DNA from: Pseudomonadota bacterium | GTDB taxonomy: Bacteria; Pseudomonadota; Gammaproteobacteria; Berkiellales; Berkiellaceae | Direction: 5' to 3' | NCBI GenBank assembly: GCA_018242045.1 | Contig: JAFECR010000019.1 | Location: forward strand, 1-49,963 | DNA: 49,963 nt | Shown here: one piece after another, positions 1 to 8,365 of the stretch | Layout: each line of letters opens with the position of its first letter | How positions within the stretch are numbered: the stretch's first letter is position 1 | Position numbers and translations under genes: made by a program | Notes under the pieces: model-generated | The model's input: only the letters and a program-made list of their open reading frames with translations | Told to the model about the DNA's origin: nothing | Database searches by the model: none

Positions 1-92
1 TACAGACGCTGATGAACACCCAACATATTTTCTAAAAGCTTTTTTTGGGTTGAAGTCGGATATAATCTGTAAGTAACTTTACGCTGTTCCAT
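1..92 (-). CDS. tnpB: TnpB/OrfB of an IS605-type element (N-terminus only, runs off the window)
   Basis: The minus strand from the ATG at 92 reads MEQRKVTYRLYPT and continues to the window edge. This is the standard opening of IS605-family OrfB/TnpB proteins (basic, 'YRLYPT..Q..LL'). TnpB is the RNA-guided nuclease of these transposons, using a guide RNA made from the element's right end. Only about 30 residues are present, so neither the RuvC-like residues nor the guide RNA can be judged. It lies head to head with tnpA, 21 bp from the candidate tnpA start, the arrangement of IS605 itself. Confidence 0.8.
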   Translation of the reverse strand, partial: MEQRKVTYRLYPTSTQKKLLENMLGVHQRL

Positions 93-113
93 TTGCAAAA
101 GTATACTTTAGTT

Positions 114-532
114 ATGACTGTAAAAAAATATTTAAAACCTTAAATCATTGTACTTTTAACTTAAAAGTGCATTTAGTTCTAGTAACAAAATATCGCAGAC
201 GATGCATTTCAAAGCCCATGTTGTTACGACTACAAGAAATATGTTCTAGGTTATGTGAACAATGGGAATGTGAGCTCCTTGAATTTAATGGTAAACCTGA
301 TCATCTACATTTGTTATTGGACTTAAACCCTAAAGTGGCACCATCAGTGTTTGTTAACAATCTAAAAACCGTTTCTTCAAGATTAATACGCAAAGAGTTT
401 GCAGTCCAATTGCGCAAAGTTTATTGGAAACCGGTTTTTGGGAGCAGGAGTTATTGCATTTTAAGCTGTGGAGCTGCACCTTTAACGGTACTAAAACAGT
501 ATATTGAACAACAAGCAATTCCATTAGAATAA
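114..532 (+). pseudogene. tnpA: IS200/IS605-family TnpA transposase, frame broken at an A7 run
   Basis: This is a Y1 (HUH) single-strand transposase. The reading frame from about 131 to 532 shows the family's features: TKYRRR near the N-terminus, the metal-binding HLH in 'PDHLHLLLDL', 'SRSYCI', and the catalytic tyrosine in 'LKQYIEQQ'. The only plausible ATG (114) is in a different frame. ATG ACT GTA is followed by a run of seven A (122-128), and one added A would join it to the NHCTFNLKVHLVLV stretch expected at a TnpA N-terminus, giving about 139 residues. The intact frame alone offers only a GTG at 167, which would remove conserved residues. Either this is a frameshifted gene or it is rescued by slippage on the A run. 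It is divergent from tnpB. Confidence 0.75.
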
Positions 533-560
533 TTAGAAGATTTACTTAAGAGATTTCGCA

Positions 561-581
561 GCGCTTCACCACCAGCTAAAC
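561..581 (+). repeat. Likely IS605 end sequence, copy 1
   Basis: The 21-bp sequence GCGCTTCACCACCAGCTAAAC matches the reverse complement of 31842-31862 at 20 of 21 positions. It lies about 30 bp after the tnpA stop, where the subterminal region of an IS200/IS605 element would be. Confidence 0.5.
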
Positions 582-598
582 CTTTGCTACGCAAGCGG

Positions 599-1447
599 TT
601 ATAGCTGGAGCACTACGCCGCTGTTCGGTAGTATTTTATAAATTTTATCAAGTTCTGCGTCTGATAGTTCAAAATTAAAGATTGCCAAATCCTCTATCAT
701 ATGAACATCTGAAGTGGTTCCTGTCAAAGGAACAACTCCCACCTGCGTTAAATATCGAAATAAAACTTGAGCAGGTGTCATATTTTTTGATGAAGCAATA
801 TCTGTGATCTCCGTGCTTTTTAGTAAGTTAGGGTTTGCTGTTAACGTCCAAAAGCTTTGATACACCACGCCGTGATCTAGGCACCATTGACGCAAGTCGA
901 CATCGTAATGGGTTTCTTGGTAAAATCGATTTTGTAACACAGAAGGTTTCACAGTGGCATCATCATATAATTTCTGCATTGTCGCTAAATCATAACAGTT
1001 GCTTATGCCAAGTTGACTGATGCCAGAAAGATTATATATTTCTTCCATAGCGTTCCATACTATCATGGTTTCCTTATGTGTTTTAAGAGGAGAGTGAAGA
1101 AAAAATGAGTCAATATAACTTGTTCCTAAATTCTTTTTTGAAGCAGAAAAAGACTGCATCACTTGTTCTTGAAGCGTTGCATTTGGATTATAAGGAATAT
1201 TGTTGGGATCTTGTCCAGAAACAGGGGTAAATTTAGTTTGCAAAAAGATCTGCTCTCTAAATATACCAGCTGTTTCTAATTCTTTCAGCGCTTATCCAAC
1301 ACCAAGTTCAAAATAATGTCTTGGCTGACATGCCGTATCTATCCCTCTAAATCCATGCTTAACCGCTTTAACAACAAGTGACGCCGTTTGTTCCTTTTTC
1401 CATGCCGTGCCATACATCATTTTTGGCATTTGAATTTTACTTTCCAT
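599..1447 (-). pseudogene. Aldo/keto reductase family protein, interrupted by an in-frame stop
   Basis: The frame opens with an ATG at 1447 (MESKIQMPKMMYGTAWKK) and runs in one frame to the stop at 599, about 283 codons, broken by a TAA at 1292-1294 (...FELGVG-stop-ALKELETAG...). Family landmarks are on both sides of the stop: 'RGIDTA' with the catalytic Asp, 'HYFE' in place of the usual Tyr region, 'LQTKF' with the catalytic Lys, 'IDSFFLHSP' with the His, and 'LGISNC'. The usual residue at the stop is E or Q, so a single point change explains it. The 214-residue ORF after the stop lacks the first strands of the TIM barrel and should not be active. It adjoins the IS605 end. Confidence 0.85.
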
Positions 1448-1492
1448 TAAAAATTCCCTTTTTTACTTATTAACTCTTAAACGAATAAAAAC

Positions 1493-2302
1493 TTAGCTCA
1501 TCGTTATTTTTAACTTTTGGCTAGCATCGCTCTCTAGCTTATTTTTAAATTCTTGAGAATACTCTTTGAAGTTTTTTTGAGCGGTCTCATCGTTACTTGA
1601 CCTAGCTTTTCTCTCAAGCCCCTCTAATAAATCGTTTGCTCTGTCTTTTTGGCCTTCCAACATTTTTATAAATCTTGGTTTATCTGAATGTTCTAAACAC
1701 TCGTATAATTTTTTAAATATGAAACTATCAACCATATTTACAGCTGATTTTAAGGATTTGGGGATGAAAGAAGGAATTGGTTCTATACCAACGGGAAGTT
1801 CAGGTAGCTTTATATTTTTTAATATTTGATCAAATTTGGAAACATCTAATTTAGTGACATCCATGGTCGTTATTGTAACAAAATTATTAATACTTTCAAG
1901 TAGAAGGTATCTTTGTTCAAGATCACTTACTCTTACTGAAGTTACAGACACTTGTTGACTTAACCATTGATGAATCTCAGGTGGAAGTTTATTTTCCTTA
2001 TTTTCAATACCATTCAAAAGATATTTAATCTCAGCTAATTGCCCTTCTTTAATTCGATTAAAATGTAAAATAAAAAGATCTTTATAAGTTTCTTGTCTTC
2101 CCCATGAAGAAGCATTATTATCAAATTTTCTTAGCCTCTCAAACAATGACCTCCAAAGTAAATCAAGAATTTCAGTTTTATCGTTAGAAAGTGCAGAGTT
2201 TGATTTAAAATTATCTAGTTCTTCCTTTGTTAAATACAAAGCTAATTCGGTCAGTGTTTCATCTGGAAATGCTGTAACTGTCTCTTGATTAAAATGTTTC
2301 AT
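1493..2302 (-). CDS. F-box-like N-terminal domain protein, putative effector
   Basis: 269 residues. Residues about 11-60 fit the F-box pattern: 'FPDETLTELALYLTKEEL', then a spacer, then 'LLWRSLFERL', which closely resembles the 'LW+.L..R' end of eukaryotic F-boxes. F-boxes bind Skp1 and recruit substrates to SCF ubiquitin ligases; Legionella-type pathogens inject several such proteins. The rest is mostly helical and charged, with a proline-rich turn near residues 170-185, and I do not recognise it. There is no signal peptide. It lies upstream of the tandem repeat array, and the gene at 2731 points the same way. The F-box call rests on motif reading alone; a simple helical coincidence is possible. 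Confidence 0.55.
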   Translation of the reverse strand: MKHFNQETVTAFPDETLTELALYLTKEELDNFKSNSALSNDKTEILDLLWRSLFERLRKFDNNASSWGRQETYKDLFILHFNRIKEGQLAEIKYLLNGIENKENKLPPEIHQWLSQQVSVTSVRVSDLEQRYLLLESINNFVTITTMDVTKLDVSKFDQILKNIKLPELPVGIEPIPSFIPKSLKSAVNMVDSFIFKKLYECLEHSDKPRFIKMLEGQKDRANDLLEGLERKARSSNDETAQKNFKEYSQEFKNKLESDASQKLKITMS

Positions 2303-2432
2303 TTTGGGATCTCTCTTCGTTTTTCAGTATGAATGCCTAAATTAAGTGTATATATGCCTATGTCGCTATATGTTCAGTAGCCAACTATATCTTGCTAAGT
2401 TTATAATTTCAATACTTTAAAGAGCTTTCTTG

Positions 2433-2730
2433 AGGGCTGTCCTCTAAGTTTTTGCTTCTTGGGGCTGTCCTCTAAGCTTGGTCCTCTAAGCTTGGTCCTC
2501 TAAGCTTTGTTGGGGGCTGTCCTCTAGATTTTGCTAGGTTTGTTTTCTTCGGGGGCTGTCCTCTAGATTTCTCTCTTCGGGGGCTGTCCTCTAGATTTTT
2601 TGCTTGTTTTCTTCGGGGGCTGTCCTCTAGATTTCTCTCTTTCTTCGGGGGCTGTCCTCTAGATTTTTTGCTTGTTTTCTTCGGGGGCTGTCCTCTAGAT
2701 TTCTCTCTTCGGAGGCTGTCCTCTAGATTT
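2433..2730. repeat. G-rich tandem repeat array (GGGGGCTGTCCTCTAGA units)
   Basis: About nine full and two shortened copies of a unit built on GGGGGCTGTCCTCTAGA(TTT). Copies at 2551, 2579, 2615, 2647, 2683 and 2711 are spaced 28, 36, 32, 36 and 28 bp, with two alternating T/C-rich spacers ending in CTTC. Copies near 2433-2505 are diverged, with CTCTAAGCTT in place of CTCTAGATTT. The last copy ends at the stop codon of the gene at 2731. The array is markedly more G-rich than its surroundings. Confidence 0.9.
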
Positions 2731-4830
2731 CTAGCTGTTTCGCGGTCTTACTGTCGCTTTTGGTTCTCCATCTAACCTGATAGGATTATTTTTAAATTCT
2801 TCTTTTTTATTAACCTCATTGATAACCCTTGCTAAAGCATCTTTTACTTGTCCCCTCATTGCATCTGAGCATAGAGACGTATCAAAGTTCGCACCAGGCT
2901 TTGCAGTATCTACAGCCAGCTTGCATATTTGATTAATGTAGTCACTCAAAGCATTAGAATCTTCTGAAGTCTGATTTAAGAACTTCTTATCCAAACTATA
3001 TTCAACTTCACCCTTTACCTGTTCTTTTACATAAACTTGAACTTTCTTCTGCATTTCCAATATCAATTCAGGTTTGCCATTTTGATTTTTTTCTTTATAT
3101 TCAACACTAGAGATTCCATATTTATTTTGCTGATCAGTTGGCGATAATTTTTGCAAGTATTGATTTACTTCTTTTACTGTATTAGAGCCAGAGAGTACTG
3201 TTTGTGCGGACTGAATTTTACTTTGCTCTTTCGCATCACTAAGTTTAGGTGTATATGTGGGGATCGGTTTTGATATTTCGTCAGGCGTTAAGTTTGGTTT
3301 ATTTGGTTTAGATGTAGATGTAAATTGAGTTTGCTTAGGTGATTGAGGTTGTTGACTTTGTTGAGGCTTTGATAAAAGATCGCCTTGTTGCTTTGGTTTA
3401 TCCCACGGGCTTAGATCCCAAGCACCTAAAGAGAATGACTTACAAAATTTCCCCCAAAAATCGGAAAGACTTTCCCCTTTGCCCATCTGATATTTAGCAT
3501 GCCCAAAATAATAACTCATGCAGTCTTTTTGCTCTGGTGATAATTTACTACCCTTAAGAATTTTAAAAATTTGTTCAAGAAAATAGTTATATGCGTTGCT
3601 ATATACATATTTGTCTATCGTACTTGTGTTGCTCCCAGAGAATCCTGGTAGATCTTTATATTCAGCATCGCTAAGATTATGATACCCAAATTCCAAATCC
3701 CTTATCTGCTGTTTGACATTCTCGTCAGCACTGCTGAGGCGATCTATAAAATATAGTTTAATTTTCGAAGTTAATTCGTCAATATCTTTTGGCGTATTAC
3801 TTCTATCTATATTTTGATTAACCCGGTTAAATATCGGCTCAACCAGATCATCCGTTGTATCCAGCGCAAATCCTTTCATAATCGTTTCATCTGGAAATGG
3901 TAGACTTAAAAGACCTTGCTTCGCTTTCTCTTTTAAACTCGGATACTTTTCAAAAGCCATACGTAAGCACATTCCCTGAATTAGTTTAGCGTGAGGGCTT
4001 TCCTTGCTATACACTCCCCCCCCAAGAGAAGTAAGCACTACTGCTTGGCTAGCGGGTGATGCATCAATGGCAGCAGCTAAATTATTGTACATTTTATAAA
4101 TTTCATTTATAAAATCATCCCATCTTGGATCATCAAACTTAGTTGTTGCATTGTCTAACACAAGTCCAGCGTACTTGGGGTCATTGTTTAAGTCTGGCGC
4201 AACAGAGACAATGGCATCACATGATTTTGTATTTTTCTGATTTCCATATTTAATGCCTGTGACTTTTAAAGCAGCACGTGCCCTTAACACTTCTTGTGTT
4301 TGCGCGTTGTAATTAATATCTCCTTTTGTTGTAATATTCTCTCCAACCTTGGAAGCTATTGCTAAAGCAATGGGCATTGTTTCAGCATATTTCTCTTCTT
4401 GAGCATCACCAGCACCATTGCCTCCAGTCCGATATGCAGAACCACCAATGTGACTTGAATTACCTGCAATAATCACAAGCGGAGGAGGATTAGGAAGTGA
4501 TGCTGCATAGGTACCGCCATCTATTTGAACGGTTTTAATTTTTGGCGTTTGGCTTTTTAAATCATTTAAAGTTTGAGCTTGACTTATTTTGGTATCTTTA
4601 AATGAATCTATTTTAATATCTTTAGTGTATTCTTCGAAATTTTCGATAAAATTTTTCGCGACCTCAACTCTTTTTGCCCAACGAGGCTTAAAATCTTCTT
4701 CTAGCTTCTGGAGCTCGACTTTATCCTTAACATTCCTCATCTTAACTGTTCTAGGAACAGTTTTTTTTATTCTCTCAAGATTATTTTTTAAAGTTTCTTT
4801 AGTGATTGGCATTTTGGTGTAGTTCCACAT
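2731..4830 (-). CDS. Macrodomain/PARG-like protein, putative effector
   Basis: 699 residues. Residues about 115-295 look like a PARG-type macrodomain: 'LVIIAGNSSHIGGSAYRTGG', then 'GDAQEEKYAE' resembling the PARG GGG...QEE signature (Q144-E146), 'CDAIVSVAPD', and 'VVLTSLGGGVYSKESPHAKLI' matching the second ADP-ribose loop. Members bind or hydrolyse ADP-ribose modifications; the Legionella effector MavL is a precedent. The ends flanking the domain are helical, with a Q/P/K-rich linker at about 480-530 and a lysine-rich C-terminal part. There is no signal peptide or membrane segment. A second methionine (residue 7) is an equally plausible start. The stop codon directly abuts the tandem repeat array. 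The macrodomain call is from motifs only. Confidence 0.6.
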   Translation of the reverse strand: MWNYTKMPITKETLKNNLERIKKTVPRTVKMRNVKDKVELQKLEEDFKPRWAKRVEVAKNFIENFEEYTKDIKIDSFKDTKISQAQTLNDLKSQTPKIKTVQIDGGTYAASLPNPPPLVIIAGNSSHIGGSAYRTGGNGAGDAQEEKYAETMPIALAIASKVGENITTKGDINYNAQTQEVLRARAALKVTGIKYGNQKNTKSCDAIVSVAPDLNNDPKYAGLVLDNATTKFDDPRWDDFINEIYKMYNNLAAAIDASPASQAVVLTSLGGGVYSKESPHAKLIQGMCLRMAFEKYPSLKEKAKQGLLSLPFPDETIMKGFALDTTDDLVEPIFNRVNQNIDRSNTPKDIDELTSKIKLYFIDRLSSADENVKQQIRDLEFGYHNLSDAEYKDLPGFSGSNTSTIDKYVYSNAYNYFLEQIFKILKGSKLSPEQKDCMSYYFGHAKYQMGKGESLSDFWGKFCKSFSLGAWDLSPWDKPKQQGDLLSKPQQSQQPQSPKQTQFTSTSKPNKPNLTPDEISKPIPTYTPKLSDAKEQSKIQSAQTVLSGSNTVKEVNQYLQKLSPTDQQNKYGISSVEYKEKNQNGKPELILEMQKKVQVYVKEQVKGEVEYSLDKKFLNQTSEDSNALSDYINQICKLAVDTAKPGANFDTSLCSDAMRGQVKDALARVINEVNKKEEFKNNPIRLDGEPKATVRPRNS

Positions 4831-4960
4831 TATATTTTTTAATTTGATACTAAATTAGTGGTTAAAAAGTGAAAAAAGTTCACTTCATTTGTTATCAATG
4901 CAAAATCACTTTGAAATAACCCAATTATGCTTACGAATTAAAACTGATTTTTTGTCTCTT

Positions 4961-6310
4961 TTATAAACGTTTTTTCAACAAAAAGCCTTTAGGAAATAGC
5001 TCTTGTGCTGGTACTTGCTTTTGCGGCTGTCCAGATTGGCATTGCGATGTTGTTGAGTCGCTCACTTTTTTGGCGTAGTCAGCCATTGCAAGATAGGCAC
5101 GACAAAAACTTTGCGTTTTAACGATATTGTCTTCAATACCCTTGGAACGTATTTTGGCAGCTTCTTCGCCATGCGCCGTCCAAGCACAATCATTCGCGTT
5201 TTTTGAAATCTCTAACATCTTCATACTATATTCAATAAGTTCATTGTTTTTGTATTTAAATTCTGCCGGTGTTGAACAAAGAAATAGCTCAAGGCCTTTT
5301 TTCATAAACTCCTCTCTACTAAGAGGGCGTTGTACACCACTAACATAGCGTGCTAATGGACTTGTATTTAATGCGGCCTTTTTCATGAGTTCAAACACAT
5401 CAATAGGCTTTGCGCTTATTGTAAAGATACTCAACCAAGTTTTTGGACCTGAAAAAGCAGTGACAGAAATTTTATACAAATTCTTTTGTAAATTGTTTGG
5501 TGGCAATTTTTGAAGGATATATTCACGAAAAGCAAAAATATCTGATTTAATATTTGATTTAAAATAGTCTGTAATAATGGGTAGCATATCTTTAGCTAAA
5601 ATTTCACCTTGGCATCCATCAATCAAAGCCTTAAAAGGATTTTTATATTTTTCCAATATTTGTATTTGTAGTAAACGAATCGCCATCAGTGCTTCTTGTG
5701 CAATTTTATTAGTTCCGCTATCTTGAGCCACAGCAAAAAAATCTATGTTAAAAGAAAAAGTTGGCTCCTTTTCTATGGGTAATATAAAAGCCGATTGCAA
5801 GCCTATACGAGGGGGAAGCGATGAAAAATTTAATATTGGCTCAAAATCTGAATAGATGCCGAAATTTTCAATGATTGGCACTAAAGTTCTGGTACAATCA
5901 GAGCTTGCTCCCAAATTCCCACCTTTATTATTTAACGCATTTTTGATTTCGGATCTTGCAAGCTGATATATTTCTTTGTCTAAGTCATTCTTTAATAATG
6001 CGGGTAATTGTGTATCGAAATCTAGAGTATCAATTTTAAGCCTAGCACAAAATTCATTAAATTCAGAAAGCGATGTAGGTGAAAAAACTAAGGAGCTATA
6101 AATCAAGGTTATCTTAGCCTCTAAATTTAAATGCTTTAGTCCAATTAAGCGTATTTTGTTTTCCCCATTTAGATACACCTCAGGATTCTTTGTATACCAA
6201 ATTCTATATAATTTTCTGGTATCTAATTCAAAAGACGAATCATTATCTTTTTTCGCATCTAGACCTTGTTTAGATGAAGATTGATCTTGTTTATATGGAT
6301 TTAACGACAT
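4961..6310 (-). CDS. Putative GT-A type glycosyltransferase, effector-like
   Basis: 449 residues. Residues about 33-160 follow the layout of sugar-binding DXD glycosyltransferases related to the large clostridial toxins. 'LYRIWYTKNPEVYLN' is the first strand (compare 'IHFIW.G'), 'ITLIYSS' the next, 'GGNLGASSDCTRTLVPI' the S-D-x-x-R helix, and 'NFGIYSDFE' the position of the DXD motif, here D155-F-E157. Such enzymes transfer a sugar from a UDP-sugar to a host protein. The remainder is helical and ends in a basic KKRL tail. It follows the macrodomain gene on the same strand, 130 bp away. The final D of DXD being E should be tolerated but weakens the call. Confidence 0.5.
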   Translation of the reverse strand: MSLNPYKQDQSSSKQGLDAKKDNDSSFELDTRKLYRIWYTKNPEVYLNGENKIRLIGLKHLNLEAKITLIYSSLVFSPTSLSEFNEFCARLKIDTLDFDTQLPALLKNDLDKEIYQLARSEIKNALNNKGGNLGASSDCTRTLVPIIENFGIYSDFEPILNFSSLPPRIGLQSAFILPIEKEPTFSFNIDFFAVAQDSGTNKIAQEALMAIRLLQIQILEKYKNPFKALIDGCQGEILAKDMLPIITDYFKSNIKSDIFAFREYILQKLPPNNLQKNLYKISVTAFSGPKTWLSIFTISAKPIDVFELMKKAALNTSPLARYVSGVQRPLSREEFMKKGLELFLCSTPAEFKYKNNELIEYSMKMLEISKNANDCAWTAHGEEAAKIRSKGIEDNIVKTQSFCRAYLAMADYAKKVSDSTTSQCQSGQPQKQVPAQELFPKGFLLKKRL

Positions 6311-6605
6311 TTTATCTTCTAACCTCTTCTAAATATTTCAAAATTTGTGGTAGTTACAAAGCTAATTTATGTTAAACTACTATAAATTAGGTAAATTTAT
6401 AAAAAACTAATTAATCGGTGCCACAATAATCATTTACGGCTGCACCAATGAACAATAACGTGAATTAACTCCTCATTCTAAAATTGCTCAGATAAAAGGC
6501 AATTTCAAGCAGACGAAGAACTTGTAATGTTATTGCCATAACAAATTCAAGATATTAAAATCCTTTCATTAAAACATTTTAGAAAATACATATTGGGGGT
6601 AAATT

Positions 6606-7874
6606 ATGCCTTTTTGCATGATAAATCAATTAGACTTATTTAGTTTTTATGATAAATCGGACGTTCCAGCTTATAGTCTTGCAAATTACTCTTCTCATAG
6701 CGTCACCATTTTTGATCCTTTATTAAAGCAAAATGTGAATTGGCCAACCACAGAGCATTATTTTCAAGCTCAGAAAATAACCAATCTTGCCCAGCGCACA
6801 AAATTTATTCAAGATATGAAGAACAAAAGCCCCGACGCTTGTCGTACTCAAGTTAACCAATATCAACCGCATGATCCTAAGTGGCATCTTAATAACACCA
6901 AACAAAAAGTCATGTTGGAAGCTTTAAGAGCAAAATATGACCAACACCAAGACATTCAAAAATTGCTAAAATCCACAGGCAATATGCCAATTGTAGAAGA
7001 CACCGCGGGTGCAAGTTATGTAGATAATGAATGGGGTTGCGGTTATGATGGAAAAGGTGAAAATTACCTTGGCGTGCTTTGGATGCAAGTTCGTGCTGAA
7101 AAAATTGGAAAAAAGAGCAGCACAGATGCCGAAAAAGAAGCGCGTGCCTTACAACAACAAGCTAAAACCGCTTTAATTGGGCTTGGAACAAGAAAAGGAC
7201 AACTATTGCAAAAAACGCCAGGTGTTGTTGTTAAAAATGTAGGTTCAACATCTCAGCAAGCAACCACATTCCAATCAATGTTGGATTTAGCCAACGACGC
7301 AGTTAGAAACATTTCTCCTGGGCAGAGCTTTACTGTCAAGGGTATTACTTATGGTGTTAGTGCTCGTCATAAGACGTTTTTTATCAAAGGCAAGAGCAGT
7401 CGAAATAATACCTATTACGATGTTTATATCGATGCCAATGGGAAAACCCATGAAAATGGTAAAGTTGTTGCCAAAAGCGGCTATGTGGATTGGGCATTAA
7501 ACCATGTAGTCCCTGACTATCAATCACAATTTACCCAAAGGGCAATATCGTCACCCAACAGTATACAGCAAATGGATAACTTAACTCGGAAGATGCTAAA
7601 ACGAGGAGAGTCTATTACTTTTAAAGCAGGTGATAAAAATCAAACGGAAATTACCTATGGGATAAGCGGAAAATTCGACACTTTCTATATTTATGGTAAA
7701 GGAAAAAATGGCAAAGCCTATGATATTTCATTGCGAAATGGCACGCTTTATGAAAATAACTACCCCATGAACTCAAGCAAATGGTTTGACTGGGTAAAAG
7801 ACTACGCTGCTACAAATATGGTTTCCCAATATTCAAACTCAAATAACAACACAAGCAAATTGAAAAGAAGATAA
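6606..7874 (+). CDS. NADAR domain protein with two C-terminal repeats
   Basis: 422 residues, start supported by GGGGG upstream. Residues about 12-164 are a NADAR (YbiA/COG3236) domain: 'FYDKSD...LANYSS', 'WPTTEHYFQAQK', 'VEDTAGASYVDNEWGCGYD' and 'GENYLGVLWMQVR'. NADAR enzymes cleave N-glycosidic bonds of riboflavin intermediates, and some remove ADP-ribose from guanine in DNA, reversing DarT toxins. No DarT toxin is visible nearby. A linker (165-220) is followed by two copies of an ~80-residue unit (about 222-302 and 318-402) that share the pattern 'G.S.T.K...TYG.S....TF.I.GK' and '..W.. (N/D)Y'. I do not recognise that unit. It is divergent from the glycosyltransferase-like gene. Confidence 0.8.
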   Translation: MPFCMINQLDLFSFYDKSDVPAYSLANYSSHSVTIFDPLLKQNVNWPTTEHYFQAQKITNLAQRTKFIQDMKNKSPDACRTQVNQYQPHDPKWHLNNTKQKVMLEALRAKYDQHQDIQKLLKSTGNMPIVEDTAGASYVDNEWGCGYDGKGENYLGVLWMQVRAEKIGKKSSTDAEKEARALQQQAKTALIGLGTRKGQLLQKTPGVVVKNVGSTSQQATTFQSMLDLANDAVRNISPGQSFTVKGITYGVSARHKTFFIKGKSSRNNTYYDVYIDANGKTHENGKVVAKSGYVDWALNHVVPDYQSQFTQRAISSPNSIQQMDNLTRKMLKRGESITFKAGDKNQTEITYGISGKFDTFYIYGKGKNGKAYDISLRNGTLYENNYPMNSSKWFDWVKDYAATNMVSQYSNSNNNTSKLKRR

Positions 7875-8027
7875 AGTTCTGCCCACGTTCGCTCATTGAG
7901 CTGATACTCGAACCAGTTTGAATTCCGTATCAAGGATTTAAACTGGTAAGCGCATTTCTGAAACCTACCTAACCAAATCTAAGATTCAATAAAAATTTCA
8001 ATAAATTCAATATATTGCAAATAATTA

Positions 8028-8086
8028 GTCAACCATGGTTGACATTTGGCCAAGCTTTACTCTATATTGTCATATATGGTTGACAT
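8028..8086 (+). promoter_or_regulatory. Repressor-controlled promoter of the DUF2798/ABC exporter operon
   Basis: A good sigma-70 promoter reads TTGACA (8039-8044), 18 bp, TATATT (8063-8068). The -35 overlaps a perfect 16-bp palindrome GTCAACCATGGTTGAC (8028-8043). An imperfect palindrome TGTCA-N8-TGACA (8068-8085) begins at the last base of the -10. ATGGTTGACAT occurs twice (8035-8045 and 8076-8086), 41 bp apart, about four helical turns. This is what a TetR or MarR-type dimeric repressor would need; no regulator gene is beside it. Confidence 0.7.
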
Positions 8087-8129
8087 AAATAATCACCATT
8101 TGTATTAAATCATGATAAGGAGAAAGGCA

Positions 8130-8354
8130 ATGTTGAGTGTAGAAAAAAAATCAAAATTACTATTTGGTTTGTTAATGTCGGGTAGTATGGCGCTATTTAT
8201 GTCAGGGATCATGACATATTTAAACAATGGCATCGTATCCGATTTTATATCGATTTGGGCGAATGCTTTTATGATTGCTTATCCTATCGTATATATATTA
8301 AGCATGTCGTTATCACCAGCCATCGCAAAAATTACTAGTAAATTAGTGCGTTAA
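8130..8354 (+). CDS. DUF2798 family small membrane protein
   Basis: 74 residues starting MLSVEKKSK. An ATG 18 bp upstream overlaps the AAGGAG ribosome-binding site that serves this start, so 8130 is preferred. Two transmembrane segments are visible, about 'LLFGLLMSGSMALFMSGIM' and 'IWANAFMIAYPIVYILSM', with the 'MS..M......G' spacing typical of DUF2798. The function of the family is unknown, but its members often sit beside efflux genes. It is the first gene of a run with the ABC permease (11 bp), the ATPase (2 bp) and the membrane fusion protein (47 bp). Confidence 0.75.
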   Translation: MLSVEKKSKLLFGLLMSGSMALFMSGIMTYLNNGIVSDFISIWANAFMIAYPIVYILSMSLSPAIAKITSKLVR

Positions 8355-8365
8355 GGGTAATAAAC

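Larger units (their letters stand above)
1..581. mobile_element. IS605-type transposon, one end inside the window
   Basis: Divergent tnpB (minus) and tnpA (plus) define an IS200/IS605-family element. Such elements have no terminal inverted repeats, so the boundary must be set from subterminal hairpins. The 21-bp stretch at 561-581, just beyond the tnpA stop, recurs with one mismatch at 31842-31862, which suggests it belongs to the element's end. The exact right edge is not resolved. The aldo/keto reductase pseudogene begins at about 599. Confidence 0.65.

Noticed and set aside
2433..2730. CRISPR-like array
   Set aside because: The spacers are short (about 8-20 bp), of only two recurring types, and T/C-rich rather than unique; there are no cas genes and the repeat is not palindromic in the usual way.
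4589..4822. Plus-strand hydrophobic ORF of 77 codons
   Set aside because: It is fully antisense to the lysine/glutamate-rich N-terminus of the macrodomain gene, which turns Lys/Glu codons into Phe/Leu/Ser; no ribosome-binding site.
6606..7874. DarT-NADAR toxin-antitoxin pair
   Set aside because: No DarT-like ADP-ribosyltransferase gene lies on either side; the neighbours are a glycosyltransferase-like gene and an ABC exporter operon.
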